64,000 bases of DNA from Impatiens glandulifera (GCF_907164915.1 NC_061867.1:24218308-24282307), one strand, 5' to 3'; shown: positions 23,931 through 36,190, numbered from the stretch's first letter. Numbers and translations are program-made. The notes: a model not told the origin generated them from the sequence alone.

Positions 23931-24089
23931 CTTGTTTCATATTTAGTACCTAAACCACTCTTATTTTAAAATAAAATTACAAAACAAATGTAAAGTTTAA
24001 TATGAAAAAAAAGTAAAATTAAAAATTATTCTGAATTTTCAAATTAAAAATTATTTTTATAAATATTATATATAGTTAAATTAGAATAA

Positions 24090-24133
<44 letters not shown>

Positions 24134-27100
24134 TTATATTTATATTTGTTCTAATTAAAATATATATATATAGTAATGTGATTACCGTCATTCACACACT
24201 ATGTTAATAATGCATTCACATCTAGCTCTGAGTATAGATCTCACATATAGTTCTAAAATGATCATCTAAATATCTTAGTTCAATCCCTAGAAATTTAGAT
24301 TTATTATTTATTTAGCATAAAATTTAAAAAAAGTAATGATTATACCGTTGTTATTTTCAATTAAACTTAATTTTTTTAAGTGAAAATTGAACTCTTGAAC
24401 TTTTAAATTTTAAAAATCGCTCTTTAACCGTGAAGTCGGTCTGTCTAATAATTTATTACAATTTTAATAAAATTCACTAGTATATAACTAATCAATAGTA
24501 TATTTGGTGAATTTTTAAGTCATTAACCTATCTTTTGTATTTTCATTTTCCTGTATGAGTTTGTTTATTGCTTTGTTCAAACATCTTGTTGAACATATTA
24601 CCTCAAAAATTGAATATAAGTAATAACAGTAGGTACATGATAGTTTCTCATAATTTGTTACTGTGTTAATCTAACCTAGGGTAATGTAACGTACCTATAG
24701 GAAAGGAAAAAAAAAAAAAAAAAAAAAGACAAAAAAAAATACAAAAAAAAATTGAACTATTCATTTATAATCAATTAACTTATATAAAGTATAAACAATA
24801 ACTAAACTAAATTATTTTTATTAAATTTAATATATATAAATCTTTATATTATATTTAAAAAGTGTTCAAAAAATATTAGAAAATAAAACTTAAAAAAGAG
24901 GAAGAAAAATAATTCTTACTTTTTTTTTAAATAAAGAAGAGTTAGCATGATACCTCACCTTCATAAAAAAAAATATACATATATTTTTTTACAAGAATAT
25001 TAAATAACAAGTAAAATGAACCCACTAAATATTTGTAGCATCGCAAAGAAAGACAAAAATGCAATTATTTATTTTTATTATATATAAAATGACTGTATTA
25101 CCCCTTCGGTACGAGGAAACATGGAGCATAGAGGAATTGAGAGCAAAGAAACATATCCCATAAATATCGTCTAAATTGGAATATTGAAAATAATCTCATT
25201 CTCAAAAACATATTCAAATGTGAAAATCAAACTCATCTCAATATAAAGTAACCGTTATTAATTTTCTTTTGTATAAAATTATTTACCACTATTGTATATA
25301 AAAAATCGATAGATTTTAAGTTCATTAATTTGGACGGAGAAATCAGAGAATGAGATAATAAACCGTTGGATGTTTTCTTTTTTAATTTAAAAACAAATTG
25401 TTCATGGGTTGGTTGACTGACTCAAACATAAAGCTTTGATTGGGTCAAGCCAATTAGCAGCCACTCGTTCCCTTTAGTAGGAAGAAAGAAAGAGATAACC
25501 CTATTTTAATTTTAAAATATCTTCAAATAAAAGAAGAAGAAAAGAACAAACCATAAAAAGACGAAAGATTATACCATAAGCTAATGTGCAGAATTCTTAT
25601 ATTAGAAAACCATTATCAATGAAAAGAAAGTTCATGAAAGTCATCATTAATATTCTCTAATTGAGTATAAATAAGGGAATAAACAGTTCTTATAATGTTT
25701 TATTTAATTTTAACAAAAAAACAAAATGAGTTGCTGGGTCTATTTTTTAAAATTTAACACCTTTACTTGATGAATGAATAACTTGGTAATGGGTTGAATC
25801 ATTTTAATAGGAATAGATAAGTGGTAATTATTTTAATAATTATAACTAAAATATATTATATTATTTCCCTTCCCTTTATCATATTTTTAAATTTATTAAT
25901 AAAAATATAAAAATATTTTTTTATCATACAAACACATTTAATGGGTTCGAATTTAGGATATTATTGTATGAATATCACATTTTGTTGCCGTTAGACTAGA
26001 ACAGAGAATTTTAACATTATATATTATTATCTTTTAAGTCTTTTTACAAAAAAAAAAAAAATTACTCATCACCAATCAATTAAATAACCGAATTATTTAA
26101 ATAATTCTAATAAAAAAAGGCCATAGTTATGTACTTTATTTTTATAATATTAAAATATGTTAATTTTAAACTTATTTAATTGTTAGAATAATACAAAGTT
26201 AACTGACAAAAATAAATTGTCACTGTCACATACATGGACATTTAAATTATTTATAAATAAAAAATATCAACTAAACCAACGTTGATATTTTAGTATCATC
26301 AATCTCAAATTAAAAAAGAAATACAAATAATTAATTTATTTAGTATAACTTAAGTATAATATAAATATATTTTATAAAGATATAGATAACTAGTAACAAA
26401 TAATTTTTATATATATATTGAAGGTTTATTGATTAGCTAACTTGTAGAATAAAAAATTTATGATCATTTTTAATTCTATACTTTCATGCTAATTTTACAA
26501 ATAATATATCAATGCGCTCTAAATATAAAATAAAATAACCTCTAAATTCATTTAGAGACATATCCACATGAACATATATTGAACACTAAATCCTAAACAC
26601 AATTTTAAGAACAGATAAAAAGTTTTTAAAAATGACAAAAATAGTTTCTCACTAAATATTATGGATTCAATTTTTATTTAAAACACTTTAAATGAAATTG
26701 AAAGTAAACGATTGTGATGTGTCACGCTAGCTTTTGTCAAACCCACTTAGAACATTTTAATTGAATATAATTTGAAGATAAAAATAAATATTAATTAATT
26801 CAATATAACTTCAAAATAAAAACACGCTTATATTATAAAAAAAACTTTGGCAAGATATAAATCGTTTTGCGAAAACCAAAATAGAAAATCCTAACTAACA
26901 ATTAATTCCAATAAAGTCTTGTTAAAGATGAATCCAACAAGAACCATCCTTATAAAGAATGTCCACATTTTATAAACATGAATAAGAAAATCATAAAAAG
27001 GTACAAGAAACATAAAGAGAAATAACCTAAAAAATAATAAGAAAGAAAAAAAAGGAAAGGAAACAAAAACTTTAGTCCATTCTATGCATTCAATTAATCT

Positions 27101-27838
27101 AGTTGTTAAATAATTATATGCTTCTTATATAATCTATTCCATTTTACTGCAACTCTTCTACTTCTTTTTTGTTTAGTATATACAAGATTCTTTGAAACCA
27201 GACTTCCATGGGTTGTCTTTTCTTAATTTAGAAAAACTTCACAACTATCTATAAAAACCATGAAGAGGTAACTGTAACTTTTGTATTTATGTTTTCATAA
27301 TATTTAATTAGTAACTTCAGTTCATACTTTTTTTTTGTGATGCGATTTATTTTCGGGGTGACTAGTATTATCCTTTTAAATATATATATAGAGTTTTGAG
27401 ATTTTGGTGTAATACCTTTATCCATTAAATTATTCTATTCTGATAGTTAAGTTGATATATTTGGATAAATGAGTTTGTGTCAATATGGATTAATATTATA
27501 ATATGTTTTTTTTTTTAATATTTGTACAAAAATAAAATTGAGGATGTTGACACAATTAAAATTGAAATAATTGGTTACGAAGAATTGTGAAAATTGATTA
27601 AAATATATCATAATGATAATAATAAATAAATGAAGAATATATGAGTAATGGACCAAATTACCAATGGTGCGTTTAAAATGCACCTACCCATAAATAAAAC
27701 AAGGTCTTGTTGTTGTTTTTCTCTTTAGTAGGAGGGCCCGATCCAAACAGGCCCATCTGGATAAATAAATAATCTTCCAAATAAGGTCAGTGTCTTTAGC
27801 TTGTTGTTGTGGAAAGGGCTTTTGCCAATTTTGCCTTT
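23931..27838. other. Long AT-rich intergenic region
   Basis: No gene, transposase or spliced ORF can be supported over almost 4 kb. It contains homopolymer A runs (about 24705-24727), TA microsatellites, an AT palindrome (24080-24155), and short GGTTCGAATTTAGG and TAGTTCAATCCCTAG strings that only resemble pol III box B. A small GGGCCC-containing segment near 27700-27780 may be a transposon end. Confidence 0.6.
24080..24155. repeat. Near-perfect AT-rich palindrome (about 76 bp)
   Basis: The left arm starts ATTAGAATAAATATAAATAT and the right arm ends with its near reverse complement, finishing TTTGTTCTAAT. The arms are about 30 bp and meet in a TA dinucleotide run. A cruciform or hairpin is possible. 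Confidence 0.8.
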
Positions 27839-27866
27839 GGGAAATGATATTTTCAACGAATTAATA

Positions 27867-27921
27867 GCGAAAGCAAGGCCACGAATCTACGTGGCCTTGC
27901 CAGCTAGGAGAGAGAAAAAAA
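27867..27921 (+). repeat. Left inner terminal inverted repeat of the MULE
   Basis: It matches the reverse complement of 36361-36415 with about one indel. Each repeat also contains its own hairpin, CAAGGCCACG-loop-CGTGGCCTTG, so each end can fold separately. Confidence 0.9.
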
Positions 27922-28419
27922 AAGAAAAAAAACGTTTCAGTTTCCTCTTTCTTCTTTCCTCTCTCTTTCTTCTTTTCATTTACCACTTCCGGCGATTTTT
28001 CTCAGGCGATATTTCTCTGGCGATTTTTCTCTCCGGCGGCGGCATCCCCGACTTCTTCAACTTTATTCATCTTCTTTCTTTCGATCGAAAATGGTAGGTC
28101 TTCTCCTTCGTGTATTTCTGTTCACTTCACTGTCTGCATTCGTGAATATCTTTTCTCTTTTTCAGGCTGGTGGTCCAGGTAAATCTCCATGCAAGACTCC
28201 AAAATCACCAAGGACAAGGTAAATAACATCTCCTTTAGAATCCTAAAACATTTTAATGATTTGAAGACCGTTTAGGTTTTTGCGGTTAGGGTTAGGGTTA
28301 TGGATTTTTATGATTCTGCTGATTCTAATGATTTTAACGATAGAAATGGTTGATTATTTTGTGTTTATTTGTTTCTATGTGATGATTTAAGTGATTTTTG
28401 ATATGTTTGGCTGTTATGG

Positions 28420-29010
28420 GTCCCGAAAGTGTTGTTTCGGGGACCTGAAAGTATGATTATATAGTCCAGAAATTTGATTTTGATATGTTTTTTGAATGAA
28501 CGGTCCCGAAAGTGTGGTTTCGGGACCCGAAAGTGTTGTTTCGGGACCCGAAAGTGTTGTTTCGGGACCCGAAATGTGTTGTTTCAGGACCCCAAAATTG
28601 AATTTTGATATGTTTGGTTGTTATGAGTCCCGAAAGTGTTGTTTCGGGACCCGAAATGGGTGGTTTCGGGACCCATAAATCGGATTTTGTAATGTTTGGC
28701 TGTTATGGGTCCCGAAATGGGTGGTTTCGGGATCCATAAATCGGATTTTGTAATGTTTGGCTGTTATGGGTCCCGAAAGTGTGGTTTCAGGACCCGAAAT
28801 GGGTGGTTTCGGGACCCATAAATCGGATTTTGTAATGTTTGGCTGTTATGGGTCCCGAAAGTGTGGTTTCGGGACCCGAAATGGGTGGTTTCGGGACCCG
28901 AAATGTTGTTTCGGGACCCGAAATAGGTGGTTTCGGGACCCGAAATGGGTGGTTTCGGGACCCGAAATGTTGTTTCGGGACCCGAAATGGGTGGTTTCGG
29001 GACCCAAAAT
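28420..29010. repeat. GGGACCCGAAA palindrome array i (intron 2 of the ULP1-like gene)
   Basis: About 20 units are built around the 15-bp palindrome TTTCGGGACCCGAAA, with linkers such as GTGTTG, TGGGTGG or TGTTG. A longer segment beginning AATCGGATTTTGTAATG, followed by TTTGGCTGTTATGGG, is itself repeated three times at about 85-105 bp, so the array is two-level. It lies wholly within an intron. Its open frames are by-products of the repeat. Confidence 0.9.
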
Positions 29011-31124
29011 GAGTAAATATTTGATTTTAAATGTTTATCTTTATCTGATTATCTGTTTCATGTTTTTTAAATGTTTATCTTTTGTTTTTGTAGGGCAAAT
29101 AAACGTAAAAGGAAGCATCTCCCAAAGCAGTTCACAAATCCCCAAAAGCTCCCAAATTAGTTCCGAAATCCCCCAGAGCAGCAGCTCCCAAAGCAGCCCC
29201 ACACAACCTTTTTTTAACTAGGACATCTTCTTTTGGCCTTTTCAATCTTCTGCAACTACTGTCTAATGATCAAAAGGAGGCTGTGAAGTCAATGGGCTTT
29301 GGCCATCTACTTTCATTATCACTTTCAAAATGCCCCGGGGAGATATCTCGTTATCTAGTCAGGCAGTTTGACTGTGATAAATGTTCTTTCACTCTAGAGA
29401 ATGGCGAGGAAGTGAAAATCGAAGAAGAAGATGTTGAAATGGTATTGGGTCTCCCCAGAGGGGAGTTGGACATTGTAGAATATCAGAATAACGAGACTGA
29501 TGACAAGCTGAAGGCATTTAGGACTCGATGGGGTAACCCTATTAATGGCGCTCCTTTAGTGACTGCTATGCCGACGAAAATGATTGAGAACAAAGCTGCT
29601 GACAACAATTTTAAGATAAACTTCGTATTATTTGTTGTCAGCTGCTTTCTCTGGTGTGATCACCTAGGTCAACTATCAAGGTATATCTCATTTCTGTTAT
29701 TTCATTTGCATGAAAACTTATATGACATGTTAATTAATCCTCAAATATGTTTTTTCCCCTTGCAGGTATAGAATTCTGAAATCTATTTCAGATGTTCATA
29801 ATATCAAGAAGTTCAATTGGTGCAAATTTGTACTTGAAGGATTAGTTCAATCATGCGCAAAAGTGAAGGAGAATGAAAAACGACATTTCCAAGGACCACA
29901 GACGTTCCTTATTGTAAGTTATCCGTTAATTAATTTCTCTGTTTGCAAAAATAATTGGTTTTAATTAACATATGTTTGTTTTCAGCTGTGCTACGTGTAT
30001 AGGGTGAGAAACCCACAACTGGGAGGAGTTAATGACCGTCGATTTCCAATACTGTCTTGTTGGAATGACACGACGTTGAAGTTTAGACTGGATACAGAGT
30101 TGGAAAATGGAGGATTCGGACGCGGAAGCGTTGTGGGACGAATTCCACTACCGGGGATGTGGGGGGAGAACGATGAGGAGGATAATGATGTGGGGGATAA
30201 TGATGAGGAGGATATGAATGAGGGGGTGTCTGAGACCCCAAAGGCGGCGGCGGCAGCAGCAGCAGCAGAACCTAGGAATAGGTCACCACCTCGAAAGAGG
30301 CCACCAATGAGGAGGTCAGAACCTATGAATGAAGGCCTACCACCTATGAATATAACACCTATTAACACGGCAGGTCCGGACGTTGATAAACTGAGTTTTA
30401 CAGAGAATTTGGCGTGGATTGCTAAATGTACGTTGTTTATTGAAAAAGCCACGAGAAGACTGGAATCTTTAACTTCAGGCTGGGATGCAACGCCAATGTA
30501 TGACAACGCCATCCACATAATTTATAGAGCAATGGACAGTAATAAACCTTTTAGGGATGCCATGCACAGATACTTCAAAGATCGAACACCCACTGAGGAT
30601 GATGGGGTAAATGATCAGGACGCTCACACTGAGGGGGCTCACACTGAGCGTGCTCACAGTGAGGGGGCTCACACTGAGGTGGCTCACACTGAGGTGGGTC
30701 AAAAGGGTGTTCTCGAAGAGGAAGATGAAGATGAAGTACCTGAAAAAGATGGATCTCCAAGAAAAAGAAGGAGAAATCCAGTGCGACATATGAAAATTCC
30801 AGCATGCCTTAAATCTCCATACATGACGCAGAACAAGCCGACGAAGATCATCGAGCCTGCCCCTCAAATTCATGATGTCGCGGGAAAAGAATTGGTTGCT
30901 TCCAAAAAACAGAAGAAATATCCCATACATATCATGGAACTTCCAGCACGCCTTCAATCTCAATATATGAAGAAGAACAAGCAAAGAAATATAGAGTTCT
31001 ATCATTTTGTCAAGATGGAATACCGAGATGAAGTCGTTGTGGGATTCATTTATGCAGTTGATTCGAATGCGAGGTAAATCAAGATTTCATAGTTTGTTAA
31101 ATCATGTTTGTTTGGCTGAATTAA

Positions 31125-31375
31125 TGGTCCCGAAAGTGTGGTTTTGGGACCCGAAATAGGTGGTTTCGGAACCCGAAATGTTGTTTCGGGACCCGAAATC
31201 TGGTTTTGGGACCCGAAAAGGGTTGTTTCGGGACCCGAAATCTGGTTTCAGGACCCGAAAAGGGTGGTTTTGGGACCCGAAATAAGGTGTTTCGGGACCC
31301 GAAAAGGGTGGTTTCGGGACCCGAAATAAGGTGTTTCAGGACCCGAAAAGGGTGGTTTCGGGACCCGAAAGTTTG
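31125..31375. repeat. GGGACCCGAAA palindrome array ii (intron 5 of the ULP1-like gene)
   Basis: About ten units of the same palindrome are spaced 22-25 bp, with linkers such as AAGGGTGG and TAAGGTG. It occupies most of the intron between 31074 and 31410. Confidence 0.9.
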
Positions 31376-32500
31376 ATTTTTAACTTGTTTTCTTCTTTAT
31401 CCGGTTTCAGCAAGGAAGTATTCTATGTATCCGAGCTTACCAATATCAACATAGAGCAATTTCAATCAATGAAAAATGAATGCCACGTTGAAAGTGGGAT
31501 AATTGATGCGTGGGCAAACATGATCACTCTTCACTGCAAATCAACTTCCGACTCGAAAATAGTTTTTTCGACAGTCGTTTCTGTAAGTCTCTATATCTTT
31601 CATTGTTGTTTAAACCAATTATCTCTTATTGTGATGTTGATTTCATTTGCAGGACTTTTGGAGAACGAAAGACCTTTTCATTGAAAGAATGATTGAAGAA
31701 ATGAGAATTTTCGAATTAACTCCCGAACACATGAAAACTGCTAAGCTGGTAAGTCCTTTTTTATATTATCTGATTTTTGATTATATGTGTCATCTGAATC
31801 TTGGTGATATTCTTGCAGATATGTTTCCCAATTTTATATGAAAATCACTATTATGTGGTTGTCATCAATATGCGAAACCAAGCAATTGAAGTCATCGACA
31901 ACCTCCCACTGGACCCAGATATTGAATGGGATGATAAATATGTCACAACTCGGCAACTGATAATGTTTAAGTCTTTTTTACACATAATGTATTGACTTCT
32001 TTGAAAGTGTTTATTAACTTCTTTGGTAAAACAAGTACAGAACGTTGTGGACTACTTCTAAACTATCGACCAAGGGATCGCATCCAAAATTGCCCAATTC
32101 CCGTTCAATGTTTTGAAATTACCTTGGCAAGAGAGTTCAAATAAAACGGATTGCGGAATATACTGTATGAGACATATTCATTGTTACACGGGCGATGCAA
32201 CAAATTAGAATTGTGGTATAACGATAGAAAATGTAAGTTACATATTTTCACATTTGATTTGTTTTACAAATCTTTAATAACCGCTGAATTATAATTTCCT
32301 ACAGGCAAGGGGAATGCTTGAAGCATTGCGAGTCAAATACACTACAATGATCATCCGTTCAAACTTAAACAAAAATGTCAAGAACATCTTACAGAAGTTT
32401 GTAGACATTTTAAAAGTAGAATGTCCTGAAACATATAAGTTGTATGTAAAGAGCAACTCTTAATTAATTTAGTACATTTTTTGTCTTCAATTATAATCAT

Positions 32501-32735
32501 GTATAAACTAAGTTAAAAACCAAGTATAAACTAAGTTAAAACAAGTTAAAAACCAAGTATAAACTAAGTTAAAAACCAAGTATAAACTAAGTTAAAACAA
32601 GTTAAAAACCAAGTATAAATTAAGTTAAAAACCAAGTATAAACTAAGTTAAAACAAGTTAAAAACCAAGTATAAACTAAGTTAAAAACCAAGTATAAACT
32701 AAGTTAAAACAAGTTAAAACCAAGTATAAAATAAG
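32501..32735 (+). repeat. Tandem repeat AACCAAGTATAAACTAAGTT
   Basis: Units of about 20 and 30 bp alternate, built from AACCAAGTATAAACTAAGTT and AAAACAAGTT, for about 235 bp directly after the end of the ULP1-like gene. Inverted relatives (CTTGGTTTTTAACTTG) appear at 33010-33045, beyond array iii. Confidence 0.9.
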
Positions 32736-32995
32736 TGGTTTCTGGACCCGAAAAGGGTGGTTTCAGGACCCGAAATAAGGGGTTTCGGGACCCGAAATAA
32801 TGGGTTTCGGGACCCGAAATATGTGATTTCGGGACCCGAAAGGTTGTTTCGGGGCCCGAAATAAGGGGTTTCGGGACCCGAAATATGTGTTTTGGGACCC
32901 GAAATGTTGTTTCGGGACCCAAAATAAGGTGTTTCGGGACCCGAAATAAGGTGTTTCGGGACCCGAAATAAGGTGTTTCAGGACCCGAAATTTAG
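32735..32995. repeat. GGGACCCGAAA palindrome array iii (between the two convergent genes)
   Basis: About eleven units with linkers TAAGGGG, TAAGGTG, TATGTG and similar. It sits in the 670-bp gap between the 3' ends of the peptidase and transposase genes, where terminators of both would be expected. Confidence 0.9.
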
Positions 32996-33130
32996 ATTTT
33001 TAACTTGTTTTCTCTTGGTTTTTAACTTGATTTAACTTGGTTAGACTATCTTCGTTAAAAATGAAAGGACAAAAATGATAAAAATGTAAAAATATTCAAA
33101 GTTACAACATGATCAAATTAAGTACTATCT

Positions 33131-35342
33131 TCATTGAATGTTATCACCACACGCATTATCTTCGACATATACTTGAGAGGACAAAAGTGATGTGAAGGAT
33201 AATTGAGTTGAAAGTGGATCATTCCATTGTTGTTGTTGTGTTGAATCCAAAACTGTAGATGTTGTGGCCGTATTTCCCTTCTTTTTTGATCTCGAAGTTT
33301 TGGGGATTTTTTCAATTAAAGATTGTTTCCTCTTTGTTGGTGGTCGTCCTCGACTTCTAACTTTCTTAGGAGAGTGTATCAAAATGGATGTAGCGGGAGA
33401 TTGAAATGGAGATGGAGATGAAGATGCTTCTGTGCTTTGGTCTTTAGATGCTTCAGTGCTTCCATGATTAAGTGACATAAACTGTTCCATCAAGCCTTTT
33501 ATTCCGTTCATCCAAAAAGAACAAGTTACTTTAGATTTTACTCCAACTTGTTGAACCTCTTGCATCAATCGAGTTAGACTATTGTGACGTTTTTTTTCTT
33601 CCACGGACATATCTGAATCATAAATGTTGGTGATATTTTGATACCCACGCTTAATATCTTTACGCCACCGATCCATTATATAATACATTGGTACCTCATT
33701 CACCCTCATTTTTTTCAACACAGCCATGATATGTCTACACAAAATACCTCTGAACTCAAACAATCGACATTCACATTTCACATTGCAATCCTTTTCAGTG
33801 TAATGTACTTTGTAAGAAACATCTCTTAGATGTTCTCCATTAACCCCCAACATGATTTCCTCTACTCTAAATATAGAAACTGAACCTTCCTCTTCAATGG
33901 CTGAGATGTCGCACAACATCAAACCTCTAACTTCTACTTGAACCAATCTAAATATATCTGGAGTGTATAAGTTTTGGTATTGCCTTTCGAAGGCAAATCC
34001 ACTAACAGTTGGTATCAAAGAATTAAACGATTGGAAATCCAATTTCTTTTCTCTCTCGATATTTCTCAACAGAGCCCTATCATATTGCTCGACAAATTGT
34101 TTGAGGGATGTTTTGGACTGCACGTAGTCATCAAAGAAGGCGTTCATACTTTCACTCCGTTGAGATGTTGACATCCCGGCCCAAAATTGTCCTTTGACAT
34201 AAACAGGTATCCATTTAGATCTTTCCAAATACAAAGATTTCAACCAAACATTATATTCCAACTGATAATCTTCAATTAGTCTATTCCAATCCTCTTCGCA
34301 TTGTTGAATATTTATGGAATTGTATACAATGTTTTTCAGCCTCTTCTTTATTAGATGGTATTCAGTATGGCTTCCAAGTTTTATAGGAAGTTTCTTCATT
34401 ATATGCCACAAACAAAATCGATGATGCGTTTTAGGAAATACCTTCTCAATTGCAATCGCCATGGATCGACATTGGTCTGTGATTATGGCATTGGGAGGTC
34501 TATCATGCATACATTCCAACCAAGTTCTAAACAACCATGTGAAAGAATTTGAATCTTCACTTGACAATAACCCACATCCAAGCAAAATGGATTGACCATG
34601 ATGATTAACACCAACAAACGGAGCGAAAGGCATGTCATAGCGATTTGTCAAATATGTTGTATCGAAAGAGATAACATCATGAAAATCTTCAAAGGCAGCC
34701 CTGCACCTACCATCTGCCCAAAACACGTTTTTAATTCGGGATTCCTCGTCCAAATCAATAAGGTAGAAGAAGTTTGAGTTCATGGTTTGCATTCTTAAGA
34801 AATAATTAGTGAGTGCTTCAGCATCCCCACTCCCTAACCTCAACCTTCGTGCTTCTATAACGTAATTTCTACATGTCCTCTCATCGAAAGACATGTTATC
34901 ATACCCTCCAGCTTCAACTACAAGTGATTGAAATGTTTTGGCCACAGTTATTCCAGCTTCATCGTTTGTATCCAATCTTCTCTTTACATTTCCGTCAATT
35001 ACTTTGTAGGATCTAACATGACGTATTCTCTTAGGGCTTAAAGAATGGTTGTGCTCAAGAGAAATACTTGTTATCACATATTCCCCTTCATTTCGAACAA
35101 CAACATTAATCTTTGCTTTACAATTTGTCTTCGTTATTGGTTTAGGTTGATGAAACTTGTTTTTTGACTTCGATTCTTTCAGAAAACTCTTGGCACAACC
35201 AACGCTGAAGTATTTCCTCTTACCACCTACATTTTTGCTCCCTAATTTGGTAATGCCGAATCCCGTTAAGTGGGCATATGATATGTAGAATTCAAGAAGT
35301 TGTTCTTCGGAGGAAAATGTCATTCCAACACTAGGAATGTGA
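33131..35342 (-). CDS. FAR1/MULE-family transposase, main exon
   Basis: This exon is open for about 735 codons from a TTTTTGCAG acceptor at 35343 to the stop at 33131-33133. The first internal ATG gives MTFSSEEQLLEFY. Domains in order are: a FAR1-type zinc DNA-binding domain (YAHLTGFGITKLGS, KTNCKAKINVV, EHNHSLSPK), an FHY3/FAR1 linker, the MULE transposase core (DVISFDTTYLTNRYDMPFAP, NAIITDQCRSMAIAIEKVFP, HHRFCLWHIMKKL) and a SWIM zinc finger (CECRLFEFRGILCRHIMAVL). The core contains the DTTY Asp and the TDQC Asp of the DDE triad. The C-terminal tail is Ser/Thr-rich and basic (SRGRPPTKRKQS). No damage is seen in this exon, so it may be functional. The upstream start exon is unresolved: an acceptor at 36084 begins a short ETEAPNLNNPVDEE stretch, with array iv between. 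Confidence 0.85.
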
Positions 35343-35384
35343 CTGCAAAAATTAAGTGAAACCGTAAGAAAAAAGTCCATAAAC

Positions 35385-35995
35385 CACTCATTTCGGGACC
35401 TGAAACCACACTTTCGGGTCCCTACACCAACCGTTTCGGGTCCCGAAACCACCCATTTTGGGTCCCGAAACCACCTTTCGGGTCCCGAAACCACCTTTTG
35501 GGTCGCGAAACCACCTTTCGGGTACCGAAACAACCCATTTCGGGACCTGAAACCACCTATTTCGGGAAAAGTAAGGACCCTTTCGGGTCCCGAAACCACC
35601 TATTTCGGGACAAGGAATGACCCTTTATTGTCCCGAAACCAACCATTTCGGGACAAGGAAAGACCATTTCTTGTCCTGAAACCAACCATTTCGGGACAAG
35701 GAAGGACCCTTTCTTGTCCCAAAACCAACCATTTCGGGACAAGGAAAAACCATTTCTTGTCCCGAAACCAACCATTTTGGGACAAGGAAGGACCTTTCTT
35801 GTCCCGAAACCAACCATTTCGGGACAAGGAAAGACCATTTCTTGTCCCGAAACCAACCATTTCGGGACAAGGAAGGACCCTTTCTTGTCCCGAAACCAAC
35901 CATTTCAGGACAAGGAAGGACTCTTTCTTGTCCCGAAACCAACCATTTCGGGACAAGGAAGAACCATTTCTTGTCCCGAAACCACTAGATCTGTT
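35385..35995. repeat. GGGACCCGAAA / GGGACAAG palindrome array iv (leader intron of the transposase)
   Basis: The left part (35385-35600) has the GGGACCCGAAA-type unit. From about 35600 the unit changes to one of about 43 bp with 12-bp arms TTTCGGGACAAG and CTTGTCCCGAAA around a 12-base loop, about nine copies. The array lies upstream of the transposase exon, on the 5' side. Confidence 0.9.
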
Positions 35996-36124
35996 CAGGG
36001 TACCTTTCGGGTTAAACAGGGGTGGATCTGTTCAGGTTAAGTTCTTCATCTACTGGGTTGTTCAAGTTCGGTGCTTCGGTTTCCTGAAAATTCAAACAGT
36101 TTAAATCCATAAATACTTTTGTAA

Positions 36125-36190
36125 AATGTAAACCCTAGATCTGTAAAATCTAAACCCTAGATCTATAAAATCTAAACCCTAGATCTATTC
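36125..36190 (-). promoter_or_regulatory. Three tandem telo-box-like AAACCCTAG units upstream of the transposase
   Basis: CTAAACCCTAGATCT-type units recur three times at about 22-bp spacing. AAACCCTA is a known plant promoter element. They lie close to the inferred 5' end of the transposase transcript and 175 bp inside the MULE end. A TTAGGGTTAGGG run at 28284 is the only comparable sequence at the other end. Confidence 0.5.

Larger units (their letters stand above)
28091..32463 (+). pseudogene. MULE-borne ULP1-like (C48) cysteine peptidase gene, damaged
   Basis: Ten exons with GT-AG borders can be placed: 28091-28093 (ATG only), 28166-28218, 29094-29680, 29766-29913, 29986-31073, 31411-31582, 31653-31748, 31819-31964, 32041-32232, 32305-32463. 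The third exon encodes a DUF1985-like domain (LSKCPGEISRYLVRQFDC, EEDVEMVLGLPRGE). The fifth is a long acidic, repeat-bearing linker with an HTEGA/HTEVA heptad-like run. The last exons hold the C48 fold: the catalytic His in YENHYYVVVIN, Asp in AIEVIDN, and Cys in NKTDCGIYCMRHI. An apparent one-base deletion near 29119, a TAA near 32059 and a TAG near 32200 damage it. Such peptidases are a known MULE passenger whose role in transposition is unclear. Confidence 0.8.

Noticed and set aside
28420..29010. CRISPR-like regularly spaced repeats
   Set aside because: The repeats are palindromic, the linkers are short and repeated rather than unique spacers, there are no cas genes, and the setting is a plant MULE intron.
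28496..29221. Open frames reading GPESVVSGPE-type repeats (also 31138-31684, 32704-32922, 35557-35956)
   Set aside because: They are translations of the palindrome arrays, occur in several frames on both strands and lie in introns, gap or leader.
29991..30518. Minus-strand frame with an alanine run
   Set aside because: It is antisense to the fifth exon of the ULP1-like gene. The alanine run is the antisense reading of a GCN-type repeat, which is also alanine in the sense frame.
33131..35599. Transposase starting at the distal ATG near 35599
   Set aside because: The first residues would be repeat translation, and a good acceptor at 35343 marks the real exon edge.
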